A DNA stretch of 64,000 nt, taken from NCBI GenBank assembly GCA_017521805.1, contig JAFXDK010000085.1:1-64000 (forward strand). The letters are read 5' to 3'. This stretch comes from Ruminococcus sp. Lineage in GTDB: Bacteria > Bacillota > Clostridia > Oscillospirales > Ruminococcaceae. Positions 10,817-18,322 of the stretch are shown here, piece by piece. Each line of letters starts with the position of its first letter. Position 1 is the stretch's first letter. A program made the translations under genes and the position numbers. Under the pieces are notes generated by a model. The model was given only the letters and a program-made list of their open reading frames with translations, made no database searches and had not been told where the DNA came from.

Positions 10817-11554
10817 ATGTCAAAAATTATTGCAGTAACATCGGGCAAAGGCGGTACGGGAAAATCAACAGTATGTGCTGGTCTTGGATATACTCTTGCT
10901 AAACAGGGACACAGAACTCTGCTTATAGAACTGGATTTTGGTCTGCGTTGTCTTGATATCATGTTTGGTATTGAAAATGAAATCAAATATGATCTTGGCG
11001 ATGTACTTAATAATAGAAAAAGTGCTCTTGAAGCTGTAGCAAATGTGCCAATGGCTTCAAATCTCAGCCTTCTTTGCGCGCCGAAAACACTTACATCTGT
11101 AACCGCTGAACAGATTGTTGATATCTGCCGCAGTGTAAAAAAGTATTTTGAATATATCATTATTGATACAGGTGCTGGTATTAACTCTCATGTATTTGAA
11201 ATTGTACAGCAGGCTAATCTGATTCTTGTTGTATCAACTCCTGACCCTGTCTGCATTCGTGATGCTTCTCTTATGTCAGATGAATTCTACAACAGAGGAA
11301 ATAAAAGTCAGCGTCTTATTATCAATAAAATAAGTAAAAAAGTTATCGGTGAGGCTCTTGTAAGCAACCTCGACGAAATTATTGATAAGGTTGGCGTTCA
11401 GCTTATTGGTGTTATTCCTGATGATTTCAAAACTACTGTTGCTACAGGTAAGGGAACTCCTATTCCTACCGATTCTTCTGCATTAAAGGCTTTCGATGCT
11501 ATTTCAAAGCGACTGGGCGGAGAATTCGTTCCACTTACTGTTAAGACTTCCTGA
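10817..11554 (+). CDS. minD: MinD-like septum-site ATPase without a membrane-targeting tail
   Basis: This is a P-loop ATPase of the MinD/ParA superfamily; MinD dimerises with ATP on the membrane and positions division-site inhibitors. Deviant Walker A KGGTGKST lies at 11-18, the MinD-type 'LDFGLRCLDIMFGIENEIKYDL' at about 39-60, and 'IIIDTGAGIN' is switch II. At 245 residues it stops at 'GGEFVPLTVKTS', about where canonical MinD begins its C-terminal amphipathic helix, so direct membrane binding is doubtful. minC and minE are not adjacent. RBS GAAAGGA precedes the ATG. It is followed by mgsA, 64 bases downstream. Confidence 0.85.
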   Translation: MSKIIAVTSGKGGTGKSTVCAGLGYTLAKQGHRTLLIELDFGLRCLDIMFGIENEIKYDLGDVLNNRKSALEAVANVPMASNLSLLCAPKTLTSVTAEQIVDICRSVKKYFEYIIIDTGAGINSHVFEIVQQANLILVVSTPDPVCIRDASLMSDEFYNRGNKSQRLIINKISKKVIGEALVSNLDEIIDKVGVQLIGVIPDDFKTTVATGKGTPIPTDSSALKAFDAISKRLGGEFVPLTVKTS

Positions 11555-11618
11555 GAAATTATCTTAGATTTTAAAATTTCTGATTATAAAAAATCCTAAA
11601 TGGAGAAAGGACAGAAAA

Positions 11619-12020
11619 ATGAAGATTGCAATTATCGCCCACGACGCTAAAAAGGAGCTTATGGTACAGTTCTGCAGTGCATACTGCGGCATTTTATCAA
11701 AACATTCCCTTATAGCTACAAATACTACAGGAAAGCAGGTCAGCGAAGCTACAGGTTTGCCTATTAAACGCTATTTAAGTGGACGAGGTGGTGCTGAGCA
11801 GATTCTCGCACTTTTGTCCTGCAATGAAGTTGACGTACTTCTGTTTTTCAGAGATCCTATCAATCCGAAGGCTAATGACCCGAATGATATGGATCTTCTG
11901 AGACTTTGCGATGTTCACAGCGTTCCTGTTGCTACTAATATTGCAACTGCTGAGGCACTTATTCTCGCGCTTGAAAGAGGAGATCTTGATTGGAGACAGG
12001 CAGGAAATGTCCCGATATAA
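11619..12020 (+). CDS. mgsA: Methylglyoxal synthase
   Basis: The enzyme converts dihydroxyacetone phosphate to methylglyoxal and phosphate, a bypass of lower glycolysis when phosphate is limiting. The 133-residue length is usual. 'IAIIAHDAKKELMVQF' holds the substrate-binding His/Asp/Lys, 'TNTTGKQV' the phosphate loop, 'SGRGGAEQILA' the Gly-Gly turn, and 'LFFRDPINPKANDPNDMDLLRLCDVHSVPVATN' contains the catalytic aspartate region and the conserved His. GGAGAAAGG precedes the start. Likely cotranscribed with minD. Confidence 0.95.
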   Translation: MKIAIIAHDAKKELMVQFCSAYCGILSKHSLIATNTTGKQVSEATGLPIKRYLSGRGGAEQILALLSCNEVDVLLFFRDPINPKANDPNDMDLLRLCDVHSVPVATNIATAEALILALERGDLDWRQAGNVPI

Positions 12021-12041
12021 CTCAATAAATTAAATCGACGT

Positions 12042-12093
12042 GATGCCGTATAAGTTTACGGCATCCGTTTATTGTCCCTTATGGGACAATTTT
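12042..12093 (+). terminator. Two tandem hairpins between mgsA and hisS
   Basis: GATGCCGTA/TACGGCATC (12042-12065) is followed by ATTGTCCC/GGGACAAT with TTTT (12071-12093). The second ends right before the hisS ribosome site. They may terminate the minD-mgsA transcript or attenuate readthrough into hisS, for which no separate promoter is evident. Confidence 0.65.
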
Positions 12094-12118
12094 CATGTTA
12101 ATAAGAAAGGCTGATTTT

Positions 12119-13459
12119 ATGGCTATCAATATCAAACGTCCAAACGGAACGGAAGATGTAATCCCAAAGGACGTACATAAATGGCACACCATAGAAAAAA
12201 TTGCACGTGATACCGCTGAGAGCTTTGGTTTTGGCGAAATCCGTTTTCCTACTTTTGAAAATACAGATTTGTTTCTTCGCTCTGTAGGTGAGACAACGGA
12301 CGTTGTACAAAAAGAAATGTATACCGTCATGGCTAAGGAATCAAAGTTTACTTTGCGTCCCGAAGGTACGGCTGGAACCATCCGCGCTATGCTTCAGAAC
12401 GGACTTCTTAACGAGGCACTGCCTCAGAGAGTATACTACATAACCTCATGTTTCCGTCATGAAAGACCTCAAGCAGGCAGACTTCGCGAATTCCACCAGT
12501 TCGGACTTGAAATGGCAGGAAGTGCCTCCCCTGCTGCTGATGCTGAGGTTATTTCTCTTGCTCATACCCTGCTTAACAGACTGGGAATAAAAAATATTGA
12601 GCTTTATATCAATTCTATCGGATGTCCTACATGTCGTGCGAAATACCATGAGGCTCTAAAAGCTTATTTTGATGCCCGTAAGGATGAACTTTGTGATACC
12701 TGCAAGGACAGACTTGTAAAGAATCCTATGAGACTTCTTGACTGCAAAAGTCCCATATGTCAGGAAATCGGCAAGGATGCTCCACTGATTATTGACTATC
12801 TCTGTGAAGATTGCGGAAATCACTTTGAAAAGCTGAAAAGCTATCTTGGCAAGCTTGGTATAGATTACAAGGTTAATCCCAAAATTGTACGTGGACTTGA
12901 TTATTATACCAAAACTGTTTTTGAATTCGTTACAACTGAAATCGGCGCGCAGGGAACTGTATGCGGAGGTGGACGTTACGACGGACTTATTGAACAGCTT
13001 GGCGGTCAGCATACTCCTGCGCTTGGATTTGGTATGGGAATTGAACGTCTGCTTCTTGTTATGGACAAGCAGGGCTGTGACTACCTCACACCTAAAAAAT
13101 GTGATATCTACTTTGCCACTATGGGTGATGCCGCTCTTGAAAAGGCTATGGAACTTTCAAAGTCTCTCCGCGAGTACGGATATTTTGCAGAATATGATAT
13201 GATGGGCAGAGGCTTAAAGGCTCAGATGAAATATGCCAATAAAATCGGTGCTGCATTTACCGTTGTTCTCGGTGATAATGAGCTTGAACAGGGTAAGGCT
13301 AAGCTTAAAGAAATGGAAAAGGGCGACGAAACAGAAGTTGCTCTCGATGATAAATTTGCTGTTGTATTTGAAGAAATTTACTTTAATAAAATAATGGATG
13401 TGATGGACGGAGAATCCGCTGACGGAAATCTGTTCTCATTCATGGGAGGAGAGAACTAA
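12119..13459 (+). CDS. hisS: Histidyl-tRNA synthetase
   Basis: This class II synthetase charges tRNA-His. It has 446 residues. Motif 2 is 'YYITSCFRHERPQAGRLREFHQFGLE', histidine-binding motifs are 'GLDYYTKTVFEF' and 'GGGRYDGLIEQLGG', and motif 3 is 'ALGFGMGIERLLL'. The C-terminal anticodon-binding domain runs from about 340. Start 12119 (MAINIKRPNG) has GAAAGG upstream; an earlier ATG at 12095 would fall in the hairpin region. One base separates it from aspS, the common Firmicutes pair. Confidence 0.97.
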   Translation: MAINIKRPNGTEDVIPKDVHKWHTIEKIARDTAESFGFGEIRFPTFENTDLFLRSVGETTDVVQKEMYTVMAKESKFTLRPEGTAGTIRAMLQNGLLNEALPQRVYYITSCFRHERPQAGRLREFHQFGLEMAGSASPAADAEVISLAHTLLNRLGIKNIELYINSIGCPTCRAKYHEALKAYFDARKDELCDTCKDRLVKNPMRLLDCKSPICQEIGKDAPLIIDYLCEDCGNHFEKLKSYLGKLGIDYKVNPKIVRGLDYYTKTVFEFVTTEIGAQGTVCGGGRYDGLIEQLGGQHTPALGFGMGIERLLLVMDKQGCDYLTPKKCDIYFATMGDAALEKAMELSKSLREYGYFAEYDMMGRGLKAQMKYANKIGAAFTVVLGDNELEQGKAKLKEMEKGDETEVALDDKFAVVFEEIYFNKIMDVMDGESADGNLFSFMGGEN

Positions 13460-13460
13460 T

Positions 13461-15233
13461 ATGGCTGATAATATGAAAGGGCTTAAGAGAACCCACTACT
13501 GCGGCGAGGTCACTGAAATCGGCGGTGAAGCTGTTGTATGCGGATTTGTAGAAAGAGTAAGAGATAAAGGCGGCGTTATTTTCATCGTTCTTCGAGACAG
13601 AACAGGCGTTGTTCAGCTTGCATTCAGCGATAAATCCGACCCTGCTGTATTTGAAAAAGCCGCTTCCTGCAAGAGCGAATATGTTCTCATGGCTAAAGGT
13701 GAAGTTATTGAGCGTGAAAGCAAAAATGACAAGCTTAAAACAGGTCATGTGGAAATTTTTGTAACTGACCTCCGTATTCTCTCAAAAGCTCAGACTACTC
13801 CTTTTGAGATTACAAGCGAAACAAAGGTAAACGAGGAACTTCGCCTGAAATATCGTTATCTTGACCTCAGAAGAGCTCCTCTCCAGCAGAATATAATTAT
13901 GCGTCACGAAATTGCAAGAGTAACCCGTGAGTATTTCTACGAAAACGGATTCCTTGAAATTGAAACTCCCATGATGATGAAGTCTACTCCCGAGGGTGCA
14001 AGAGACTATCTTGTTCCGTCACGTATTCACCCAGGTAAGTTCTATGCACTTCCACAGTCACCTCAGATTTATAAGCAGCTCCTTATGGTTGCAGGATATG
14101 ACAGATATATTCAGCTTGCACGTTGCTTCCGCGATGAAGACCTTCGTGCTGATCGTCAGCCTGAGTTCACTCAGATTGACCTTGAAATGTCTTTTGTTGA
14201 GGCTGAGGATATCCAAGGCTGCGTTGAGGGCTTTGTTCAGCGTGTATTCAAGGATGTTATGAACGTTGATGTACCACTCCCACTCCCCCGTCTTACATTT
14301 GCAGACGCAATGAACCGTTATGGTTCTGATAAGCCTGATACTCGCTTTGGATTTGAGATTCAGGATATTACAGATACTGTAAAGGATATTGATTTTGTTG
14401 TATTTAAGAGCGCTATCGCTGAGGGCGGTTCTGTTCGTGCTATCAATGTAAAGAATGGTGCTGCTACATATACACGTAAGGAAATTGATAAACTTGTTGA
14501 ACACGCAAAGGGTATCGGTGCAAAGGGACTCGCTTATATACGTTGGGCTGATGAGCCTAACTGTAGCTTTAAGAAGTTCCTTGCTGACGGTGACCTTGAA
14601 AAAATCTGCAGTGCTGTTGATGCTCATGAGGGTGACCTTGTGCTTATTTGCGCTGATAAGACAAGAACTGTGCTTTCAACTCTCGGCGCAATTCGTCTGA
14701 TATGCGGTAAGAGACTTGAAGTAATAGACGAAAATCAGTATAACTTCCTCTGGATTACAGAAATGCCATTCTTTGAATATGATGAGGATAATGATACTTG
14801 GGTTGCTGCGCATCACCCCTTTACAATGCCTATGGATGAGTGCCTTGAATATCTTGACAGTGACCCTGCTAAGGTACGCGCAAAGGCTTGGGATCTTGTT
14901 CTCAATGGTACTGAACTTTCAAGCGGCTCTATGCGTATTACTGATTTTGAGCTCCAGCAGAAAATGTTTGAGGCTCTCGGTATGACCACTGAGGAAATCA
15001 ATGCTAAATTCAGATTCCTTGTTGAAGCTTACCGCTATGCTTCACCTCCTCACGGCGGAATGGGTATTGGACTTGATCGTCTTGCTATGATTATGTGCAA
15101 GGCTGACAGTCTTCGCGATGTTACAGCATTTCCTAAGGTGCAGAATGCAAGTGAGCTTATGTCTGAATGTCCCTCATTTGTTGACAAGCCGAATCTTGAT
15201 GTACTTGGAATCGGTCTTTTAGATAACGAATAA
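13461..15233 (+). CDS. aspS: Aspartyl-tRNA synthetase
   Basis: This class IIb synthetase has 590 residues: OB-fold anticodon-binding domain (about 1-110), catalytic core with 'QSPQIYKQLLMVAGYDRYIQLARCFRDEDLRADRQPEFTQIDLEMSF', the bacterial GAD insertion (about 290-410), and motif 3 'HGGMGIGLDRLAMIM'. GGAGGAGAG lies ahead of the start in the end of hisS. Whether it also charges tRNA-Asn depends on the presence of asnS or gatCAB elsewhere. Confidence 0.97.
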   Translation: MADNMKGLKRTHYCGEVTEIGGEAVVCGFVERVRDKGGVIFIVLRDRTGVVQLAFSDKSDPAVFEKAASCKSEYVLMAKGEVIERESKNDKLKTGHVEIFVTDLRILSKAQTTPFEITSETKVNEELRLKYRYLDLRRAPLQQNIIMRHEIARVTREYFYENGFLEIETPMMMKSTPEGARDYLVPSRIHPGKFYALPQSPQIYKQLLMVAGYDRYIQLARCFRDEDLRADRQPEFTQIDLEMSFVEAEDIQGCVEGFVQRVFKDVMNVDVPLPLPRLTFADAMNRYGSDKPDTRFGFEIQDITDTVKDIDFVVFKSAIAEGGSVRAINVKNGAATYTRKEIDKLVEHAKGIGAKGLAYIRWADEPNCSFKKFLADGDLEKICSAVDAHEGDLVLICADKTRTVLSTLGAIRLICGKRLEVIDENQYNFLWITEMPFFEYDEDNDTWVAAHHPFTMPMDECLEYLDSDPAKVRAKAWDLVLNGTELSSGSMRITDFELQQKMFEALGMTTEEINAKFRFLVEAYRYASPPHGGMGIGLDRLAMIMCKADSLRDVTAFPKVQNASELMSECPSFVDKPNLDVLGIGLLDNE

Positions 15234-15240
15234 AATATAA

Positions 15241-15278
15241 ATCGCTTTCGGACATATAATCTCTGAAAGCGATTTTTT
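15241..15278 (+). terminator. Terminator after aspS
   Basis: ATCGCTTTC and GAAAGCGAT form a stem followed by six T residues. Confidence 0.85.
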
Positions 15279-15290
15279 GGAGTAGATTAT

Positions 15291-16229
15291 ATGGAACATC
15301 CCTTTAAATATTCTTTAGATAATAAAAGATATCACACTATGAATTATTATTTTAAATCTCGATACGGAAAAAAGCGATACAAAGCTGTTATTGACTGTGG
15401 CATGACATGCCCTAATATTGACGGAACACGTGGATTCGGTGGCTGTATCTTTTGCGACGGGGGTAGCGGCTACTTTACACAAAAGAATATATCTGTTACA
15501 TCTCAGCTTGAACAAGAAGCTAAACGAATCCGCAGAAAAAATGGTGATGTGCATATTGTTGCCTATTTTCAGGCAAATACAAATACATACGCTTCCATTG
15601 AAAAGCTTCGCAACATTTATAATGAGGCGTTATCTTTCCCCAATATAACAGGATTAGCAATCGGGACAAGAGCAGATTGTCTCCCCGATGATGTTCTAGA
15701 ATTGCTGTGTGAGATAAATTCATGTACAGAACTAACTGTAGAACTTGGTATGCAGACTGTCCACGAAAAAACAATTAATAAAATTAACAGAGGATATTCA
15801 CATGAAGAATTTGTCAACGGATATCGTAAACTGAAAAATCTTGGAATCCGTGTATGTCTGCATATTATTAACGGATTGCCAGATGAAACAGTTGAAATGA
15901 TGATAGAAACTGCAAGACAGACGGCAAAACTCCACCCCGACGGTGTAAAACTGCAGATGCTTCACATAATAAGGGGAACAAAACTGGGAGATATTTATGA
16001 AAACGAACCCTTTCCCCTACTAAGTCGTGAAGAATACATTGATATTATTGTTCGTCAGCTTGAATTGCTGCCTCCCGAAACTGTAATTGAACGCATAACA
16101 GGAGACGGTGACAAATCAAAGCTTATTGCTCCTGTGTGGGCTATGGATAAAATTGCAGTTCTCGGCGGCATAGATAAGGCAATGGCTGACGGAAATACGT
16201 GGCAGGGAAAATTTTATAGAGGAGAATGA
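15291..16229 (+). CDS. YhcC-type radical SAM protein
   Basis: This 312-residue member of the radical SAM superfamily has the cysteines 'CGMTCPNIDGTRGFGGCIFC' near residues 37-56, the arrangement of the YhcC family (TIGR01212-like) in place of plain CX3CX2C. 'LTVELGMQTVHEKTINKINRGY' and 'IINGLPDETVEMM' are family signatures. The substrate is not established; archaeal-eukaryal Elp3 relatives act on tRNA, but that is only analogy. GGAGTAG precedes the ATG. Three bases separate it from ligA, so the two are probably cotranscribed. Confidence 0.9.
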   Translation: MEHPFKYSLDNKRYHTMNYYFKSRYGKKRYKAVIDCGMTCPNIDGTRGFGGCIFCDGGSGYFTQKNISVTSQLEQEAKRIRRKNGDVHIVAYFQANTNTYASIEKLRNIYNEALSFPNITGLAIGTRADCLPDDVLELLCEINSCTELTVELGMQTVHEKTINKINRGYSHEEFVNGYRKLKNLGIRVCLHIINGLPDETVEMMIETARQTAKLHPDGVKLQMLHIIRGTKLGDIYENEPFPLLSREEYIDIIVRQLELLPPETVIERITGDGDKSKLIAPVWAMDKIAVLGGIDKAMADGNTWQGKFYRGE

Positions 16230-16232
16230 CTT

Positions 16233-18185
16233 ATGAATAAGACAAAAATAGACAGGATGAAAAAATTAAATGAAATTCTTGCAAAAGCTGCTGACGCTTA
16301 CTACAACACAGGTATGGAGATTATGTCCGACCGTGAGTATGATATACTCTACGATGAATTAGAAAGACTCGAAATGGAAACAGGTGTCATTCTCAGTGGA
16401 AGCCGCACTCAGAAAGTGGGATATGAAGTTTCCTCAGAATTAAAAAAAGTGAAACATACCTCAAAAATGCTTTCCCTTGACAAAACCAAAAGTATATCTG
16501 AGCTGATAAGTTGGCTTGGTGAGAACGTCGGTTTTCTCAGCTGGAAACTTGACGGACTTACAATCGTGCTGACTTATGAAAACAGCAGGCTTTTGCAGGC
16601 TGTAACCCGCGGAAACGGCGAAACAGGTGAGGATATAACAGCAAATGCACGCCATATTATCGGTATTCCTACTGCTATCCCATTTGATAAAAAACTTGTG
16701 ATACGCGGTGAAGCACTTATGAAGTACAGCGATTTTCAGCGTGTAAACGCAGAAATTGAGGATAGTCCCAAATATAAAAATCCTCGTAATCTCTGTGTAG
16801 GAACTGTAAGAAATCTTGATTCTAAAATTACTGCTGAGAGAAATATAAACTTCTTTGCATTTAATCTTGTTTCCGCTGAGGGATATAATGAAAATTCCTT
16901 CGCAGAGCGTCTGCAATGGCTTTCAAGTCTTGGATTCCAATGTGTTGACGGAGTAAGAGTGACTAAGGAAAATCTTGAAGAAGCTGTAAAAAAATACGAA
17001 TCAGCTATAATTGAAAATGAATTTCCCTCAGACGGTCTTGTGCTTACTCTTGATGATGTGGCATATGGTATAAATCTTGGTGAAACTTCCCACGCCCCCA
17101 GAAATGCAATTGCTTTCAAATGGCACGATGAAACAGCAGATACAAAACTGTTGGAGGTAGAATGGTCTGCAAGCCGTACAGGTCTCCTTAATCCTGTGGC
17201 AATTTTTGAGCCTGTAGAGCTGGAAGGTACTACTGTTTCAAGAGCATCTGTTCATAATCTCAGCAACGTAAAACAACTCAAATTAGGCATTGGTGATACA
17301 GTTTCGGTATACAAGGCTAATATGATTATCCCCCAGATTCTTGAAAATAAGACAGGGTCGGACAACCTTGAAATCCCCTATGAATGTCCTGTATGTCATG
17401 GCAAAACGGAAATCAGAACATCTAACGAGGATGTTGAAACAATCTATTGTATTAATCCCGATTGCCCTGCAAAACTTATCGGAAGATTTGAGCATTTTGT
17501 CCAGCGTGATGCTATGAATATTGTAGGACTTTCAACTGCCACAATTGAGACGCTTATTAACGAGGGAATTATCAGTGATTTTAAGGATTTTTACCATATC
17601 GACAACCACAGAGATAAAATTGAATCCCTTGAGGGCTTCGGTAAAAAGTCATATGAAAAGATGTGGCAGGCAATTGAGAATTCTCGAAAAACAGAGCTTA
17701 GCCGTGTTCTATATGCAATGGGAATTTCTAATATCGGCAGAGCAGCTTCAAGGCTTATCTGCTCTGTTTATCCATCCCCTGACATGCTCGAAACTCTCAC
17801 AATAGACCAGCTTACTACTATTGACACTATCGGTGATATTCTTGCAAGAGATTTTGTTAATTTCTTCAAAAATGAAAAAAATCTTAAAGAATATCGGGAA
17901 TTAAAAAAAGAATTAGAAATTTCTGAACCAGAAAAAGTTGAAACAGATTCCGCAATATCTGGAAAAACTTTTGTTATAACGGGTTCGGTTAATATATGGA
18001 AAAACCGCAATGAACTTACTGACTATATTGAATCAAAAGGCGGAAAGGTCGCTAAAGCAGTAACATCAAAGACAAATTATCTAATTAATAATGACGTGAC
18101 TTCAGGTTCATCAAAAAACAAAAATGCCAAAAAGCTTGGAGTTGCAATTATTACAGAGGAAGAATTTAAGAATATGTCTGAATAG
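16233..18185 (+). CDS. ligA: NAD-dependent DNA ligase
   Basis: The enzyme seals nicks in replication and repair using NAD+. It has 650 residues. The Ia domain contains 'YYNTGMEIMSDREYDILYDEL'; the adenylated lysine is K105 in KLDG; 'TRGNGETGEDIT' follows. The OB domain, four-cysteine zinc finger ('CPVCHG...CINPDC', about 390-410), helix-hairpin-helix region and C-terminal BRCT domain ('GKTFVITGSVNIWKNRNEL', from about 570) are all present. GAGGAG precedes the start. Confidence 0.96.
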   Translation: MNKTKIDRMKKLNEILAKAADAYYNTGMEIMSDREYDILYDELERLEMETGVILSGSRTQKVGYEVSSELKKVKHTSKMLSLDKTKSISELISWLGENVGFLSWKLDGLTIVLTYENSRLLQAVTRGNGETGEDITANARHIIGIPTAIPFDKKLVIRGEALMKYSDFQRVNAEIEDSPKYKNPRNLCVGTVRNLDSKITAERNINFFAFNLVSAEGYNENSFAERLQWLSSLGFQCVDGVRVTKENLEEAVKKYESAIIENEFPSDGLVLTLDDVAYGINLGETSHAPRNAIAFKWHDETADTKLLEVEWSASRTGLLNPVAIFEPVELEGTTVSRASVHNLSNVKQLKLGIGDTVSVYKANMIIPQILENKTGSDNLEIPYECPVCHGKTEIRTSNEDVETIYCINPDCPAKLIGRFEHFVQRDAMNIVGLSTATIETLINEGIISDFKDFYHIDNHRDKIESLEGFGKKSYEKMWQAIENSRKTELSRVLYAMGISNIGRAASRLICSVYPSPDMLETLTIDQLTTIDTIGDILARDFVNFFKNEKNLKEYRELKKELEISEPEKVETDSAISGKTFVITGSVNIWKNRNELTDYIESKGGKVAKAVTSKTNYLINNDVTSGSSKNKNAKKLGVAIITEEEFKNMSE

Positions 18186-18191
18186 CTGATT

Positions 18192-18227
18192 TATCGCAGA
18201 AATTAAATTTTCTGCGATATTTTTTTA
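18192..18227 (+). terminator. Terminator after ligA
   Basis: ATCGCAGAAA and TTTCTGCGAT form the stem, followed by a run of T. Confidence 0.85.
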
Positions 18228-18246
18228 AAAAATTTCAATTCTCCTA

Positions 18247-18275
18247 TTGACAAATGAAAAAAAATATGATATTAT
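18247..18275 (+). promoter_or_regulatory. Promoter of the metal-exporting ATPase operon
   Basis: TTGACA and TATTAT with a 17-base spacer. The -10 box overlaps the left end of the palindrome at 18273-18306, so a bound repressor would block polymerase. Confidence 0.8.
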
Positions 18276-18306
18276 AGATATATGAACAAGTGTTCATATA
18301 TCTATA
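18273..18306 (+). promoter_or_regulatory. Perfect 34-bp palindromic operator, ArsR/SmtB type
   Basis: TATAGATATATGAACA and TGTTCATATATCTATA are exact reverse complements around AG. The core ATATGAACA-N2-TGTTCATAT is the form bound by metal-sensing ArsR/SmtB repressors such as CzrA and SmtB. No repressor gene lies nearby, so it would act in trans. Confidence 0.85.
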
Positions 18307-18322
18307 TCAGTTGGAGGATATC

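Noticed and set aside
12021..12118. T-box ahead of hisS
   Set aside because: The gap is too short for stem I and lacks the TGG-type T-box sequence.
14058..14627. A 189-codon frame on the minus strand inside aspS
   Set aside because: It lies opposite the conserved catalytic core of aspS and has no ribosome site or recognisable motif.
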